Origin: Pyxidicoccus caerfyrddinensis
GTDB lineage: Bacteria; Myxococcota; Myxococcia; Myxococcales; Myxococcaceae
DNA length: 64,000 nucleotides
NCBI RefSeq assembly: GCF_010894405.1
Contig: NZ_JAAIYA010000007.1
Coordinates: forward strand, 248,001-312,000
Direction of reading: 5' to 3'
Shown: one piece after another, positions 39,358-49,000 of the stretch
How positions within the stretch are numbered: position 1 is the stretch's first letter
Layout: each line of letters starts with the position of its first letter
Program-made: the position numbers and the translations under genes
Notes under the pieces: model-generated
What the model was told of the DNA's origin: nothing
Seen by the model: only the letters and a program-made list of their open reading frames with translations
Database searches by the model: none

Positions 39358-39530
39358 GGGGGGACGCGTCCGCGCACTCTAGCCGCGTCTGCCCGCTGGC
39401 GAACAGTTGCACACCCTCCGCGTCGCACCCACCTTCCCTCCGGCAGTCATGCCGAGGGCCCTCCGAGAGGAGGGCGGGATGGGAGGCGGCCGGCCGGTAG
39501 GGGCGCGCCGCACGGGTGGGGGAGCACATC

Positions 39531-41315
39531 ATGAGAGGAAGCATCCTTGCGGGCCTGCTGGTCCTGACGGTGCTCGGCGCCGCCGGCTGTCGTGACTCGG
39601 ACCGGCTGGTGTCCGTCGCCAGGCCGAGCGGCACCAATCCCGACGAGCCGGTTCCACAGCCCGCGCCCACGCCCACGCCACAGCCGGAACCGCCGCCACC
39701 ACCGCCACCTCCCGAGCCGCCGCCACCGCAGCCGCCTCCGCCAGACCCGGACGCCCCGCCGCCGGTGGGCGACCTGGACGAGACGCCCGCGCCCACACCG
39801 GACGGCGTGCCCGGGCCCATGCCCGGCGTCTACACGGACCTGGGCCCCGCGCCCAACACCGACCTCATCCGCGCCCTGGTGGCGCTGCCCATCCGCAACC
39901 GCTCGGAGCTGGAGGCCACCCTCAAGGACCTCTATGACCCGAAGAGCGAGCGCTTCCGCCGCTACATGACGCCGCAGCAGTGGAACGCCCGGCACGCTCC
40001 GTGGGAGCAGGACGTGAAGCTGGTGACAGACCACCTGCAGTCGGTGGGCCTGAAGGTGGAGCGCGTCGCCACCAACCGGCTGCTCATCCACTTCAGCGGC
40101 ACCGTGGCCCAGTTCAACGCGGCCTTCGGCGTCCAGCTCATCATCCTGGAGCGCAAATCCCCTCAAGGCGGCAATGACCCGCACAACGTCTACGGCCTGC
40201 CGCCCAACGTCGAAATCAAGGCGCCGCAGTACGTGAAGGACCGCATCGCCTCCATCGTCGCCGTGGACCTGCCCCCCGAGCCCGGGCCGCTGCCCGGCGA
40301 GTTCGGCGAGGTGCCCACCCATCAGCCGCAGCCCATCACCGACGGCCTCACCCCGCAGCAGGTGGCGAGCGCGTATGGCATGGCGCCACTGTACCAGCGC
40401 GGCTTCCGCGGCAAGGGCGTGAAGCTGGGCGTCGTCATCGGCGCGGGCTTCCGGTGGAAGGACCTGCGCGCCTTCTGGAAGATCTTCGGCGTGCAGCGCG
40501 CGGACCCCACCGTGGTGCAGACCATGGAGGCGCCCGGCACGCGCTACCGCGAAGGGCAGCTCGACGTGGAGTGGGCCAGCATCATGGCCCCCGAGGCAGA
40601 CGTGTTCGTCTACATGGGCCCCGACGCCCGCAACACGTCGATGATCTACACCTTCAACGAGGCCATCGCCCGGGGCGAGGTGTCCGTCATCACCGACTCG
40701 TTCGCCCACCGCGAGGACTCGGAGCCGAAGGCGGTGCACGAGCAGTACAACGCCTCCGCGATGATGGCCGCCGCGCTCGGCGTCACGGTGGTGGCGGCCG
40801 GCGGTGACTCGGCGGGCGTGGACGTGCCCTCCTCCAGCCCCTACGTCACCTCCGTGGGCGGCACCCAGCTGAAGATGAATGGAAACACGGTGGCCAGCGA
40901 GGTGACCTGGCTCTACTCGGGCTCGGGCATCAGCGCGACGTTCCCCACGCCCGCGTGGCAGCAGGGCCTGCCCAAGCCTCCGACCCGCCGCGCCGTGGCG
41001 GACGTGGCCCTCAACGCGGACACCGGCTACTGGTACACGTGGCTGGGCACCACCAGCCCCAACACGGGTACCTCGTTCGCCTCGCCCGTCTTCGCGGGGC
41101 TGGTGGCCGTGGTGAACAGCGCGCGCGTGGCGGAGAACAAGCCGGTGGCCGGCTGGCTCAACTCGACGCTCTACACGACGCCCGCCGTCCAGGGCACCTT
41201 CCGGGACATCACCGTGGGCGTCTCGGACCGGGGGTATGTCTCCGGACCCGGCTGGGACATCCCCACCGGGTGGGGCGCCCCCAACGCGCTGGGCCTGTTC
41301 AACACCCTGCCGTGA
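39531..41315 (+). CDS. Sedolisin (S53) protease lipoprotein
   Basis: A secreted acid serine-carboxyl peptidase, 594 residues. Lipoprotein signal MRGSILAGLLVLTVLGAAGC; a Pro-rich linker (about 35-85); a pro-kumamolisin activation domain (about 100-250: YMTPQQWNARHAPWEQDV, TNRLLIHFSGTVAQFNAAF); then the catalytic domain. The Glu and Asp of the catalytic triad are in EGQLDVEWASI (about 340 and 344) and the Ser in GTSFASPVFAGL (about 515). A calcium site is suggested by FRDITVG and GPGWDIPTGWGAPN. The ATG at 39531 has GGGGGAG upstream. Confidence 0.92.
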   Translation: MRGSILAGLLVLTVLGAAGCRDSDRLVSVARPSGTNPDEPVPQPAPTPTPQPEPPPPPPPPEPPPPQPPPPDPDAPPPVGDLDETPAPTPDGVPGPMPGVYTDLGPAPNTDLIRALVALPIRNRSELEATLKDLYDPKSERFRRYMTPQQWNARHAPWEQDVKLVTDHLQSVGLKVERVATNRLLIHFSGTVAQFNAAFGVQLIILERKSPQGGNDPHNVYGLPPNVEIKAPQYVKDRIASIVAVDLPPEPGPLPGEFGEVPTHQPQPITDGLTPQQVASAYGMAPLYQRGFRGKGVKLGVVIGAGFRWKDLRAFWKIFGVQRADPTVVQTMEAPGTRYREGQLDVEWASIMAPEADVFVYMGPDARNTSMIYTFNEAIARGEVSVITDSFAHREDSEPKAVHEQYNASAMMAAALGVTVVAAGGDSAGVDVPSSSPYVTSVGGTQLKMNGNTVASEVTWLYSGSGISATFPTPAWQQGLPKPPTRRAVADVALNADTGYWYTWLGTTSPNTGTSFASPVFAGLVAVVNSARVAENKPVAGWLNSTLYTTPAVQGTFRDITVGVSDRGYVSGPGWDIPTGWGAPNALGLFNTLP

Positions 41316-41358
41316 GACGGGGCTTCCCCCTCTGGGGGAGCCCGCAGGAAGCGCCTCC

Positions 41359-41383
41359 CCCACCCCGAAAGATCCGGGGTGGG
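41359..41383 (+). terminator. Terminator after the sedolisin gene
   Basis: CCCACCCCG and CGGGGTGGG form a perfect 9-bp stem with a 7-base loop 44 bases after the sedolisin stop. A short T-containing run (CCCTTCGTTC) follows. This is the better terminator candidate of the two structures in this gap. Confidence 0.55.
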
Positions 41384-41396
41384 AGCCCTTCGTTCG

Positions 41397-41418
41397 GGGC
41401 CTGATCCGGATCAGGCCC
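41397..41418. promoter_or_regulatory. 22-bp perfect palindrome upstream of the histone-like gene
   Basis: The half-site GGGCCTGATCC is followed at once by its exact complement, giving a 22-bp perfect palindrome with no spacer, 41 bases upstream of the GTG at 41459. Length and placement suit an operator for a dimeric repressor, or a second terminator stem behind the one at 41359-41383. Confidence 0.4.
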
Positions 41419-41458
41419 GTCCTGGGGTAACGTGCGCGGGTCCAGGAGGGCTCGCCAG

Positions 41459-42235
41459 GTGTCTTTCACTTCCCGGTTGGAAGGTCTGCTCCAGAACGTG
41501 GGGTTGGGCGGTGTCGTGGGTGAGGTGCGCGCGCTGCTGGGGTATGCGCGCGAACCGGATTCGCCGCGGAACGAGGCCGTGAGGCCGGCCCCGCCGCCGC
41601 GCGCGTCGGCGCCGGCTCCAGCGCCCGCGCAGACCGTGGTCGAGCGCACGCCTCGCCCGCGCCCCGTCGCCGAGGCCGCGGCTTCAGAGGCCGTGGACCC
41701 CGAGGCGGAAGCTCCCGCTCCCGCGAAGGCCGCGCCCGCCCGTCGCGCGAAGGTGAAGAAGGCCCGTGCCGCGAAGGGTGCGAAGGCCCCCGCCCGCGAC
41801 GGCGCGGAGGCCCCGAAGGCGCGCAAGGGCGCGGCGTCCCGAAGCCGCGCGAAGCCGAAGAAGGCCGCGCGCAATGGAGGCGAGGCGGCCGCGCCGCAGG
41901 ACGCGTCCGTGGTGGTGGCCCGGCTGGTGGAAGCGCTCAAGGCGCACCCCCGGTACGAGGCGCTGCTCTCCGCGGGCCGGCAGAAGGACCAGCTCGTGCG
42001 CTCGCTCATCCCGCTCTACCTCGCGCGCGCCGTGGAGGCGGACGTGGAGGTGACGTCGGGGACCATGTCGCGCTTCTGGGGCGAGCTGGGCGTCACGTAC
42101 GCCGCGCCCAACGCCGCCAAGGCGCTGCGCCTGCACAGCGGCTACGCGCAGGACACGAAGAAGGGCAAGGCGATTACGCCCCGGGGCATCCAGTACGTGG
42201 AGGAGGCCCTGAAGCGCGCGGGTGGGGCGGCGTGA
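41459..42235 (+). CDS. Basic Lys/Ala/Arg-rich protein (histone H1-like middle part)
   Basis: A 258-residue protein starting with GTG, with AGGAGG 11 bases upstream. Short N-terminal domain (SFTSRLEGLLQNVGLGGVVG), then a long Ala/Lys/Arg/Pro-rich stretch (about 40-145: KAAPARRAKVKKARAAKGAK) like the tails of histone-H1-like bacterial proteins, and an ordered C-terminal domain (about 150-258: VVVARLVEALKAHPRYEALL, GTMSRFWGELGVTYAAPNAA). DNA or RNA binding is suggested by composition only. It overlaps the next gene by four bases (GTGA). Confidence 0.65.
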   Translation: MSFTSRLEGLLQNVGLGGVVGEVRALLGYAREPDSPRNEAVRPAPPPRASAPAPAPAQTVVERTPRPRPVAEAAASEAVDPEAEAPAPAKAAPARRAKVKKARAAKGAKAPARDGAEAPKARKGAASRSRAKPKKAARNGGEAAAPQDASVVVARLVEALKAHPRYEALLSAGRQKDQLVRSLIPLYLARAVEADVEVTSGTMSRFWGELGVTYAAPNAAKALRLHSGYAQDTKKGKAITPRGIQYVEEALKRAGGAA

Positions 42236-43038
42236 TTGCGCGCGCGCTCGTCGTGGCGGCCTTCGCGCTGGCACTGGCGTGGGCGCCCCAGGCGCGGGCC
42301 GAGGAGGCCGTGGCGCTCATCTGGAAGGGCTCCAAGAACAAGGCGGACGTGGAGTCGCTGGAGCCCACGTGGAAGCAGCTCGAGACGCTCCTCGCCGACG
42401 GAGGCGTCGTCGTTCCGGAGGGCTTCCCCACGCTGGTCCAGAGCAACACCGTGCGCGGCCTCAAGCCCGGGTTCTGGGTGTGGGTCATCGGCTTCTGTCC
42501 CGCGGACGAGGGCGGGCGCGCCCTCGAATTGCTGAAGCTCGTCGCGCCCGACGCCTACTCGCGCGACGTGAAGGTCCCCGCGAAGAAGCTGGCCTGCCCG
42601 AAGACGGAGGACGCGACCCTCCAGGCCGACTCCCACGAGTTCAAGCTGCCGGAAGGCCGGATGCTCCGCGTCCTCACCTACGAGGAGTCCAGCGAGCCCG
42701 AGGGGGACGAGCCCGGCGACTCGTACACGCGCACCCACTATCTCTTCGCGCTCACGGACAAGTCGGGGGCGCTGCTCGACACCGGGGACGTGGTGGGCCA
42801 GGAGCGCTTCTCGGGCGACGTGCGCAAGGGCCCCCTGGGCTTCGCCTGCCACGTGTCGGACATCACCCGCGACAAGAGCGGCGTCGTGGAGTTCGTCCGC
42901 TCGTGCTCGGCGATGGTGGCGGAGTGCGACTCGGTGGTGAGCGCGGACGAGGTCACCCGCCTCACCGTGTCCGGAGACTCGCTGACGCGCAGGGAGCTGC
43001 GCCGCAACGAGCAGCGCATGGACTGCGCAGAGGAGTAG
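42232..43038 (+). CDS. Secreted protein of unknown function
   Basis: A 268-residue protein starting with GTG. Signal peptide (IARALVVAAFALALAWAPQARA, cleavage near 22) and a soluble domain with six Cys (GFCPAD, LACPKT, FACHVS, RSCSAM, AECDSV, MDCAEE) that may form disulfides. No family recognised. Coupled to the basic protein gene by a GTGA overlap. Confidence 0.7.
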   Translation: MIARALVVAAFALALAWAPQARAEEAVALIWKGSKNKADVESLEPTWKQLETLLADGGVVVPEGFPTLVQSNTVRGLKPGFWVWVIGFCPADEGGRALELLKLVAPDAYSRDVKVPAKKLACPKTEDATLQADSHEFKLPEGRMLRVLTYEESSEPEGDEPGDSYTRTHYLFALTDKSGALLDTGDVVGQERFSGDVRKGPLGFACHVSDITRDKSGVVEFVRSCSAMVAECDSVVSADEVTRLTVSGDSLTRRELRRNEQRMDCAEE

Positions 43039-43135
43039 TCGACAGCCTCGCGGCACCCCGGGGCGTGGTGCTGCCCCGGCGGTGACTCCGCATCCTCTCC
43101 CTCCACTTCCCCCTCGGAAGCCGGGAGCGGGCCCC

Positions 43136-44458
43136 ATGCGGAGCGTCGGCCAGGTGGTGCTGTGCGCCCTGTCGCTCGTCGCGGACGGCGCCCTTGCCTT
43201 CCCCTCCCCCGGCCCCGCCGACACGGCCTCCGACGCGGGCACGGCCCCCGACGGGGGCACTCCCATGGCCGAGGAGGCCATCGAGTCCGAGCAACCCGAG
43301 CCGCCCACCACCGAGGCGGAGCCGGAGGAAGTCCCGGGCGCCCTCATCGACCCGGACCTCACGGGCATCGTGGTCAAGACGGGGCCGGCCACCGAGGAGG
43401 ACCTGAAGCGCGGCTACGTCACCTTCCGCGTCCGCATCAAGGTGGACCTCAACTACGACTTCCGACCCATCACCAACGAGGAGGACTTCGTCGCGTCCTC
43501 CATCCCCATCGGCTCGCAGCTGCGCGGGCCCAACCTCAACTTCAACGCGAAGCAGAGCCGCCTCTTCTTCGAGGGCGGCAAGCTGTCGCGGCTGGGGCCG
43601 CTCATCGGCCACGTGTCCGGCGACTTCTACGGCGAGGGCTCCAGCGGCGGCGACTTCCGCGTCTACGAGGTGTACGCCGCCGTCGGCCCGTTGCTGACGG
43701 GACGCAAGTGGTCCACCTTCATGGGGCTGGAGTCCATTCCCGACACGCTCGACTTCCAGGGGCCGGGCTCCATGCTGGCCGCGCGGCGGGAGATGCTGCG
43801 CTATGGCCCCACGCTGGGGCCGCTGCTCGTGCTGCTGTCGCTGGAGCGGCCGGAGCCGGACATCACGCTCGCCGACGCTGAAGCGGAGGCGGTGCGCACG
43901 CCCCTGCCGGACGTGGCGGCCGCGCTGGAGTGGAGCTTCGGCGCGGGGCGCAACCTCCGCGTGGCCGGGCTGGCGCGGTGGTTCTCCTACTACGAGCTCG
44001 AAGGCGATACCGGCGACAACGCGTTGGGCCGCGGCGTCATGCTGAACGGGCTGTGGACGTGGGCGCCCTCGAAGTGGCGCGCGTCCGCCCAGGTCCACTA
44101 CGGCAGCGGCCTGGGCAGCTACATCAGCGACCTGACGGGACAGGGGCTGGACGCGGTCGTCGTCGCACCGGGACGGCTGGAGCCGGTGACGTCGCTCGGC
44201 TTCTACGTCGGACTCGAGCCGCAGTGGACGGAGTGGCTCGCCTCCACGTTCGCCTACGGCTACCTGGACGTGTCCCCGCCCGCGTCGCTCCCCAGCACCA
44301 CGCTGGAGACGACGCACTACCTCTCCGGCAACCTCAAGGTGCGGCCCATGCGCTCCTTCGAGATTGGCTCCGAGCTGCTCTTCGGCCGGCGGCAGGACCA
44401 GAACGGCCGCGCGGCCAATGCGGTGCGCCTCATCCTGTCGACGCGCCTCTTCTACTGA
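43136..44458 (+). CDS. Outer-membrane beta-barrel protein, porin-like
   Basis: A 440-residue protein with a signal peptide (MRSVGQVVLCALSLVADGALA), an acidic Pro/Thr-rich linker (about 25-75) and a barrel made of alternating strands (VTFRVRIKVDLNYDFRPI, SRLFFEGGKLSRLGPLIGHV, NLRVAGLARWFSYYELEG, SLGFYVGLEPQWTEWLAST) ending in VRLILSTRLFY, with the aromatic last residue required for barrel insertion. Resembles DcaP/phosphate-selective porins in layout. The ATG at 43136 gives a clean signal; the frame to 43082 is longer without reason. Confidence 0.75.
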   Translation: MRSVGQVVLCALSLVADGALAFPSPGPADTASDAGTAPDGGTPMAEEAIESEQPEPPTTEAEPEEVPGALIDPDLTGIVVKTGPATEEDLKRGYVTFRVRIKVDLNYDFRPITNEEDFVASSIPIGSQLRGPNLNFNAKQSRLFFEGGKLSRLGPLIGHVSGDFYGEGSSGGDFRVYEVYAAVGPLLTGRKWSTFMGLESIPDTLDFQGPGSMLAARREMLRYGPTLGPLLVLLSLERPEPDITLADAEAEAVRTPLPDVAAALEWSFGAGRNLRVAGLARWFSYYELEGDTGDNALGRGVMLNGLWTWAPSKWRASAQVHYGSGLGSYISDLTGQGLDAVVVAPGRLEPVTSLGFYVGLEPQWTEWLASTFAYGYLDVSPPASLPSTTLETTHYLSGNLKVRPMRSFEIGSELLFGRRQDQNGRAANAVRLILSTRLFY

Positions 44459-44566
44459 CGGCCCGCCAGCCGTGGGGCGGACGGGCGGGCGACCGCCCCG
44501 TGGCCCGCTCCGTGCCGGACTCGGTCGAAAGAATGGTCGCCACCGGTCGGCTGTTCGGTTTCGTCA

Positions 44567-45847
44567 ATGACGACGACCTTCCCCAAGCGCTCGCTCGCCC
44601 TCTCGTTGCTCCTCCTCGCCGTCGTCGGCTGCACCGGCGGCGCTGTCGGTGGTGGAAGTCCGACCGACGCGCCGGGTGCCGTGGAGTCCCCCGCGCCCTC
44701 CACGCCGTCCCAGCCGGTCTCGGGCACGACGCCTGAAACCTCCGTGCCCTCGGTGCCAGAAACGGGCTCGGAGACGGGCTCGGAGACGGGCTCCGGCGAG
44801 GCCACCCCTCCCACGCCGGAGACGTCGCCCGCGCCGCTCACCCAGTGCGCGCTGCCCGCCGGTCTGCCCGTCCAGCAGGGAAGCCTGCGCACGTGGCTCG
44901 GCACGGTGCCCATCACCGCGGCGAAGAGCGAGGGCTTCCGGGAGCCGGGCGGCACCGAGCTCACCGCCTTCGAGCGCGCCTTCCGGGAGCTGCTCGCCAC
45001 CGGCGCCTCCGCGGAGCGCGTGCTGGACTTCGCCCAGCTCGGCTACTCGCTCTCCACCTACCGTGACGACGACAGCGGCCATGGCTGGCTCGTCCTCGCG
45101 GACACGACCCCGGGCCGCGGGGGCGGCACCTTCATCATCAACCTCGCGCCCGCGCGGGACTTGTGGCTGGAGACGCCGCACGCCGACTCCGACGAGGGCA
45201 CCCTGCGCCAGGGCGCGGAGCAGCTCGTGGCGCTCGGCGCCCGCGCGCTGCTCATCACCGGGTCCAACCGCTGCGCCGGCGCCGCGACCAGCCCGTGCAG
45301 CGGCACCACCGGCGTGTGCGGCACCACCGGCCTGCGCATCTCCGACACCGCGCACTACGCCAACAACTTCTTCACCTCCGCCCACCGCGCCCTGCGCGAC
45401 ACCTTCCCGGCCGGCATCGCGGTGAGCGTCCACGGCATGGATGTGGAGGGCAACGGCCCCGAGGCCGCTGTCGTCAGCGACGGCACCTCGACGGACCGCG
45501 CCGGCTCGCTGTCCGTGCGCCTGCGCGACGCCCTCAACCAGCACCTGCCCGCGGGCCCGCGCCGCGCCTTCTCGTGCAACGCGCCCGACGACTCCGGCAA
45601 GCACCGCACGCTGTGCGGCACCACCAACGTCCAGGGCCGCATCGACAATGGCGCCGGGGATGCCTGCTACGCCGACGCCCTTTCCGCCAGCGACCGCTTC
45701 CTCCACCTGGAGCAGTCCGCGACGCTGCGCGGCACCGGCGCCGCGGCGGACGCCGTCATCCAGGCGCTGGCCGACACCGTGCCGTGCTCACTTCCGGGCA
45801 ACGGCCTGGGCTGCCCCGTGGCGGCCAGCTCCACCGCCTGTCTCTGA
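44567..45847 (+). CDS. Lipoprotein, putative metal-dependent hydrolase, paralogue of the 51908-53044 product
   Basis: A 426-residue protein. Lipoprotein signal (LALSLLLLAVVGC), a Ser/Thr/Pro linker with a GSET repeat (about 65-80), then a domain (about 140-420) with LETPHADSDEGTL (His205, Asp209), ALLITGSNRCAG, DTAHYANNFF, AVSVHGMD (His289), AAVVSDGTS, LCGTTNVQGR and FLHLEQS (His380, Glu382). The same ordered motifs with similar spacing occur in the gene at 51908. The His/Asp/Glu set looks like a zinc amidohydrolase or carboxypeptidase site. No named family is claimed. It lies 225 bases before the CapC-like operon. Confidence 0.7.
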   Translation: MTTTFPKRSLALSLLLLAVVGCTGGAVGGGSPTDAPGAVESPAPSTPSQPVSGTTPETSVPSVPETGSETGSETGSGEATPPTPETSPAPLTQCALPAGLPVQQGSLRTWLGTVPITAAKSEGFREPGGTELTAFERAFRELLATGASAERVLDFAQLGYSLSTYRDDDSGHGWLVLADTTPGRGGGTFIINLAPARDLWLETPHADSDEGTLRQGAEQLVALGARALLITGSNRCAGAATSPCSGTTGVCGTTGLRISDTAHYANNFFTSAHRALRDTFPAGIAVSVHGMDVEGNGPEAAVVSDGTSTDRAGSLSVRLRDALNQHLPAGPRRAFSCNAPDDSGKHRTLCGTTNVQGRIDNGAGDACYADALSASDRFLHLEQSATLRGTGAAADAVIQALADTVPCSLPGNGLGCPVAASSTACL

Positions 45848-45854
45848 TCCACCC

Positions 45855-45917
45855 GGGCGCGCGGTGCGTGCACTCCATGTGCCGCTGAATCGCTGACGCA
45901 CGCGCTTCCGCGCGCCC
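45855..45917 (+). terminator. Long imperfect hairpin after the hydrolase lipoprotein gene
   Basis: GGGCGCGCGG (45855-45864) pairs perfectly with CCGCGCGCCC (45908-45917), with an inner GCGTGC / GCACGC pair. It begins eight bases after the stop codon. No T-run follows, so it may be a Rho-type end or a 3' stability element. The rest of the gap to 46071 shows only the ribosome site GGAG before 46072. Confidence 0.4.
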
Positions 45918-46071
45918 AAAGACTCCCGGCTGCACCTTCGGGCGGTGGCACTGTCCACCGGCCAGCAGTCGGACGTGTCCCGTCGGTTCCCTGGCCGACG
46001 GTACGCACGTCCCCGGGAGGGCGTTACTGGCCGGTGAGAAGAGGCTCCTTAGCTTGGCGCGGAGCGACGTC

Positions 46072-49000
46072 ATGGCGCTCTTCTCCACATTGACCCTGTT
46101 TCCGGCCTACAGCCTCGACACCTCCATTCTGGCGGCGGTGCTCGTTGGCGTGCTCATCCTCGCCCTGCTCACCGAGATGTTCGGGTGGGTCTTCGTGGGC
46201 CTGGTGGTCCCTGGCTATCTGGCCTCCGTCTTCGTCATCCACCCGGAGGCGGGCGTCACCGTCGTGGCGGAGGCGATGCTCACCTACGCGCTCGCGCTGG
46301 GGCTCTCCTCCTGGGTGAGCCGGACGGGAGCGTGGAGCGAGTTCTTCGGAAGAGACCGCTTCTTCGCCATCGTCCTCTCCAGCGTGCTGGTGCGCGCGCT
46401 CAGCGAGGCGGTGCTGCTGCCGCACGTGGGCCGCTGGCTGGATGCGCGGTGGGGCACGTCGTTCGCCCTGGACCGCAGCCTGCACAGCATCGGCCTGGTG
46501 CTGGTGCCGCTGACGGCCAACGCCTTCTGGAAGCTGAAGCTGCGACGCGGGCTGTGGCAGGTGGGCGTGCCGGTGGTGCTCACCTACGCGCTCCTGCGCT
46601 TCGTGCTGCTGCCTGCCACCAACCTGTCCTTCTCCAGCCTGGAGCTGATGTACGAGGACGTGGCGCAGGACTTCCTGGCCAGTCCCAAGGCCTACATCAT
46701 CCTGCTCACCACGGCGCTGCTGGCCGCGCGCTTCAACCTCAACTACGGCTGGGACTTCAACGGCATCCTCGTGCCGGCGCTGCTCGCCCTCACGTGGCTG
46801 GAGCCGGCCAAGCTGGTGGCCACGCTGCTGGAGGTGCTGCTGCTGGTGGGTGGCACCCGCGCGCTCTTGGCCATGCCGGGCCTGCGCACCCTCAACCTGG
46901 AAGGACCCAGAAAGACGGTGCTCGTCTTCTGTCTCGGCTTCGTCGTGAAGTGGGGTATCGGCTGGGCGCTGGGCGGACGCGTGCCGGGGCTGAAGGTGAC
47001 GGACCTGTTCGGCTTCGGCTACCTGGTGCCCACGCTGCTGGCGGTGAAGATTCTCCAGAAGAAGGCCGTGGCGAGGGTGATGCTGGCCACGGTGCACACG
47101 TCGCTGGCGGGCTTCCTCGTGGGCAGCCTCGTCGGCTTCGGCCTGTCGCTGGTGGAGCCGCGCCCCGCCACCGCGCTGCCCGCGGAGCAGCTCACCGCGC
47201 GGGCGCCGGGGCTGGGGCTGGACAAGAGTCCCCTGGGCGTCATGGCGCTCGCTCGCGCCACCGCGCGTGAGAACGACGCCAGCGGCGTGCCGCTGCGCCG
47301 CCGCAACAGCGAGCTGCGCCAGTACGTGGCGCTGTGGCGCGACGTGGGCACGTGGCTGGAGTCGGGCGGCATCGAAGGAGAGCGCACGGTGCGCGAGCGC
47401 GCCCAGGCGCTGGGCCTGGAGCTGCGCGCGCTGCCCAACACGCCCGCTGGAAGGCCCGAGCGCTTCGCGCTGGTGGAGCGCGAGCGCGTGGAAGGCAAGC
47501 TGGGCTGGGACACCGCGGTGCTGGTGCCGGGCGCGCCCGGGCCCGTGCTGGAGGTGCCTCGTCCGCTGACGGAGGCCCCGAGCGCCGAGGCCGCCGCCGC
47601 CCTCTGCGAGCGCGTGCGCTGCCGCGCCATCATCGCCAGCGGACTGGACACGGTGGGCGCCGGACTGCCCACGGGTGACGCCCTCATCGAGCCGGACGCG
47701 CCCCTGCGCAACGCGCACGTGGCGCTGTCCTCGAGCGAGCGCGTGCAGGTGCGCGCCGACGCCGCGCTGGCGCCCGGCAAGGCGCAGCTGCATGTGCCGG
47801 GCGGCCAGGTCCCCGGCGCGCTGGAGCGCCTGTGGCCCGGTACGACGGTGACGGACGTGGCCCCGCCCGAGCCCGGCCAGTCCTGGGGCGAGGCGCGGCT
47901 GAGCGTGCTGCGCGCACACCCGCATGACCTGGCCACGATGGCGCTGGAGGGACTGCCGGAGCTGCCCGCGCCCCTCACGCAGGCGCAGGCCCGCGCCGCG
48001 CTGCTGTCGCCCCCGGAGTCCTCGCCGTACGCGGAAGGGGCCGCGCCGCAGCCCTCCGACGCGGAGCTGCTGGTGCTGGAGCAGCAGGTGGCCGCGCCGC
48101 TGCTGGGCGGTGGTGGGACGACGGTGCCGGAGCCGCTGCGCGCGCGCTGGGCCGCGGCCATGGCGGGCCTCATGGGCATGGAGGTGCGCCCCGTGGAGGG
48201 CTGCGCCGACAGCGGCCCCTGCTGGTGGGTGACGGACACGGAGGGCCAGTCCGGCCGCGCCGGTGCGGCGCTGCTGGTGCGCCCGGGCGCGGGGACGCTC
48301 GCCTTCGGGGTGCCCGCGCCGGACCGTGAGCAGGGCACGCTCGCCGTGGCGCTGGAGGCGTGGCAGGAGGCACGCGGCCGCGCGCTGGTGGTGGCCATGC
48401 CGGGCGCTTCCGCGGAGGCGCTCCACCCGGCCACCCAGGGCCAGCTGCGCACCACCTTCCAGGCCTTCCACCAGGCCGTGCACCGCGCGCTGCCCGAGGG
48501 GAGCGGCCTGGTCCTCCAGGTGCGCGGCTACTCGGGGCGGCCCGCCGTGAATGCCGACGTGCTGGTGGACGTGGGCGGCCCGGTGCTGCAGCCGGACCAG
48601 CGCCCCGCGGACCTGGAGCGGCTGCTGGCGAAGAGCGGCCCGCTGGGCTGGCTGTCCTCGCGCGTGCGCTACCACGACGGCTCGCCGGAGCTGGCGGGCT
48701 TGTCGGACGCGAGCCCGCAGGCGGCCTTCTCCCGCACCTTCGGCGGGGCGCGCGTCGCCACGCTGTGGCTGTCCGAGCCGCTGCGCGGCGCCTTCGTCGG
48801 CCCTCGCCTCGTCGCCTCGGAATTGGCCCTCGCGGGCCTGGCGAAGCCGGCGCCGGCCGAGGACACCCCGCTCCAGGCGCTGCTGAAGCCCGGCTTGCAG
48901 GTGTCGACACGGCCCGTGCCCGCGGCGCTGCAGGAGCGCTTCGCCGCGCTCACCGCGAGCGCCGAGCGCTACGTGCTACAGCAGAACGTGCATGAGCTGC

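Noticed and set aside
46024-48675. 883-residue minus-strand frame
   Set aside because: Antisense to the CapC-like gene, with Gln/His/Arg-rich shadow composition and no signal or motif.
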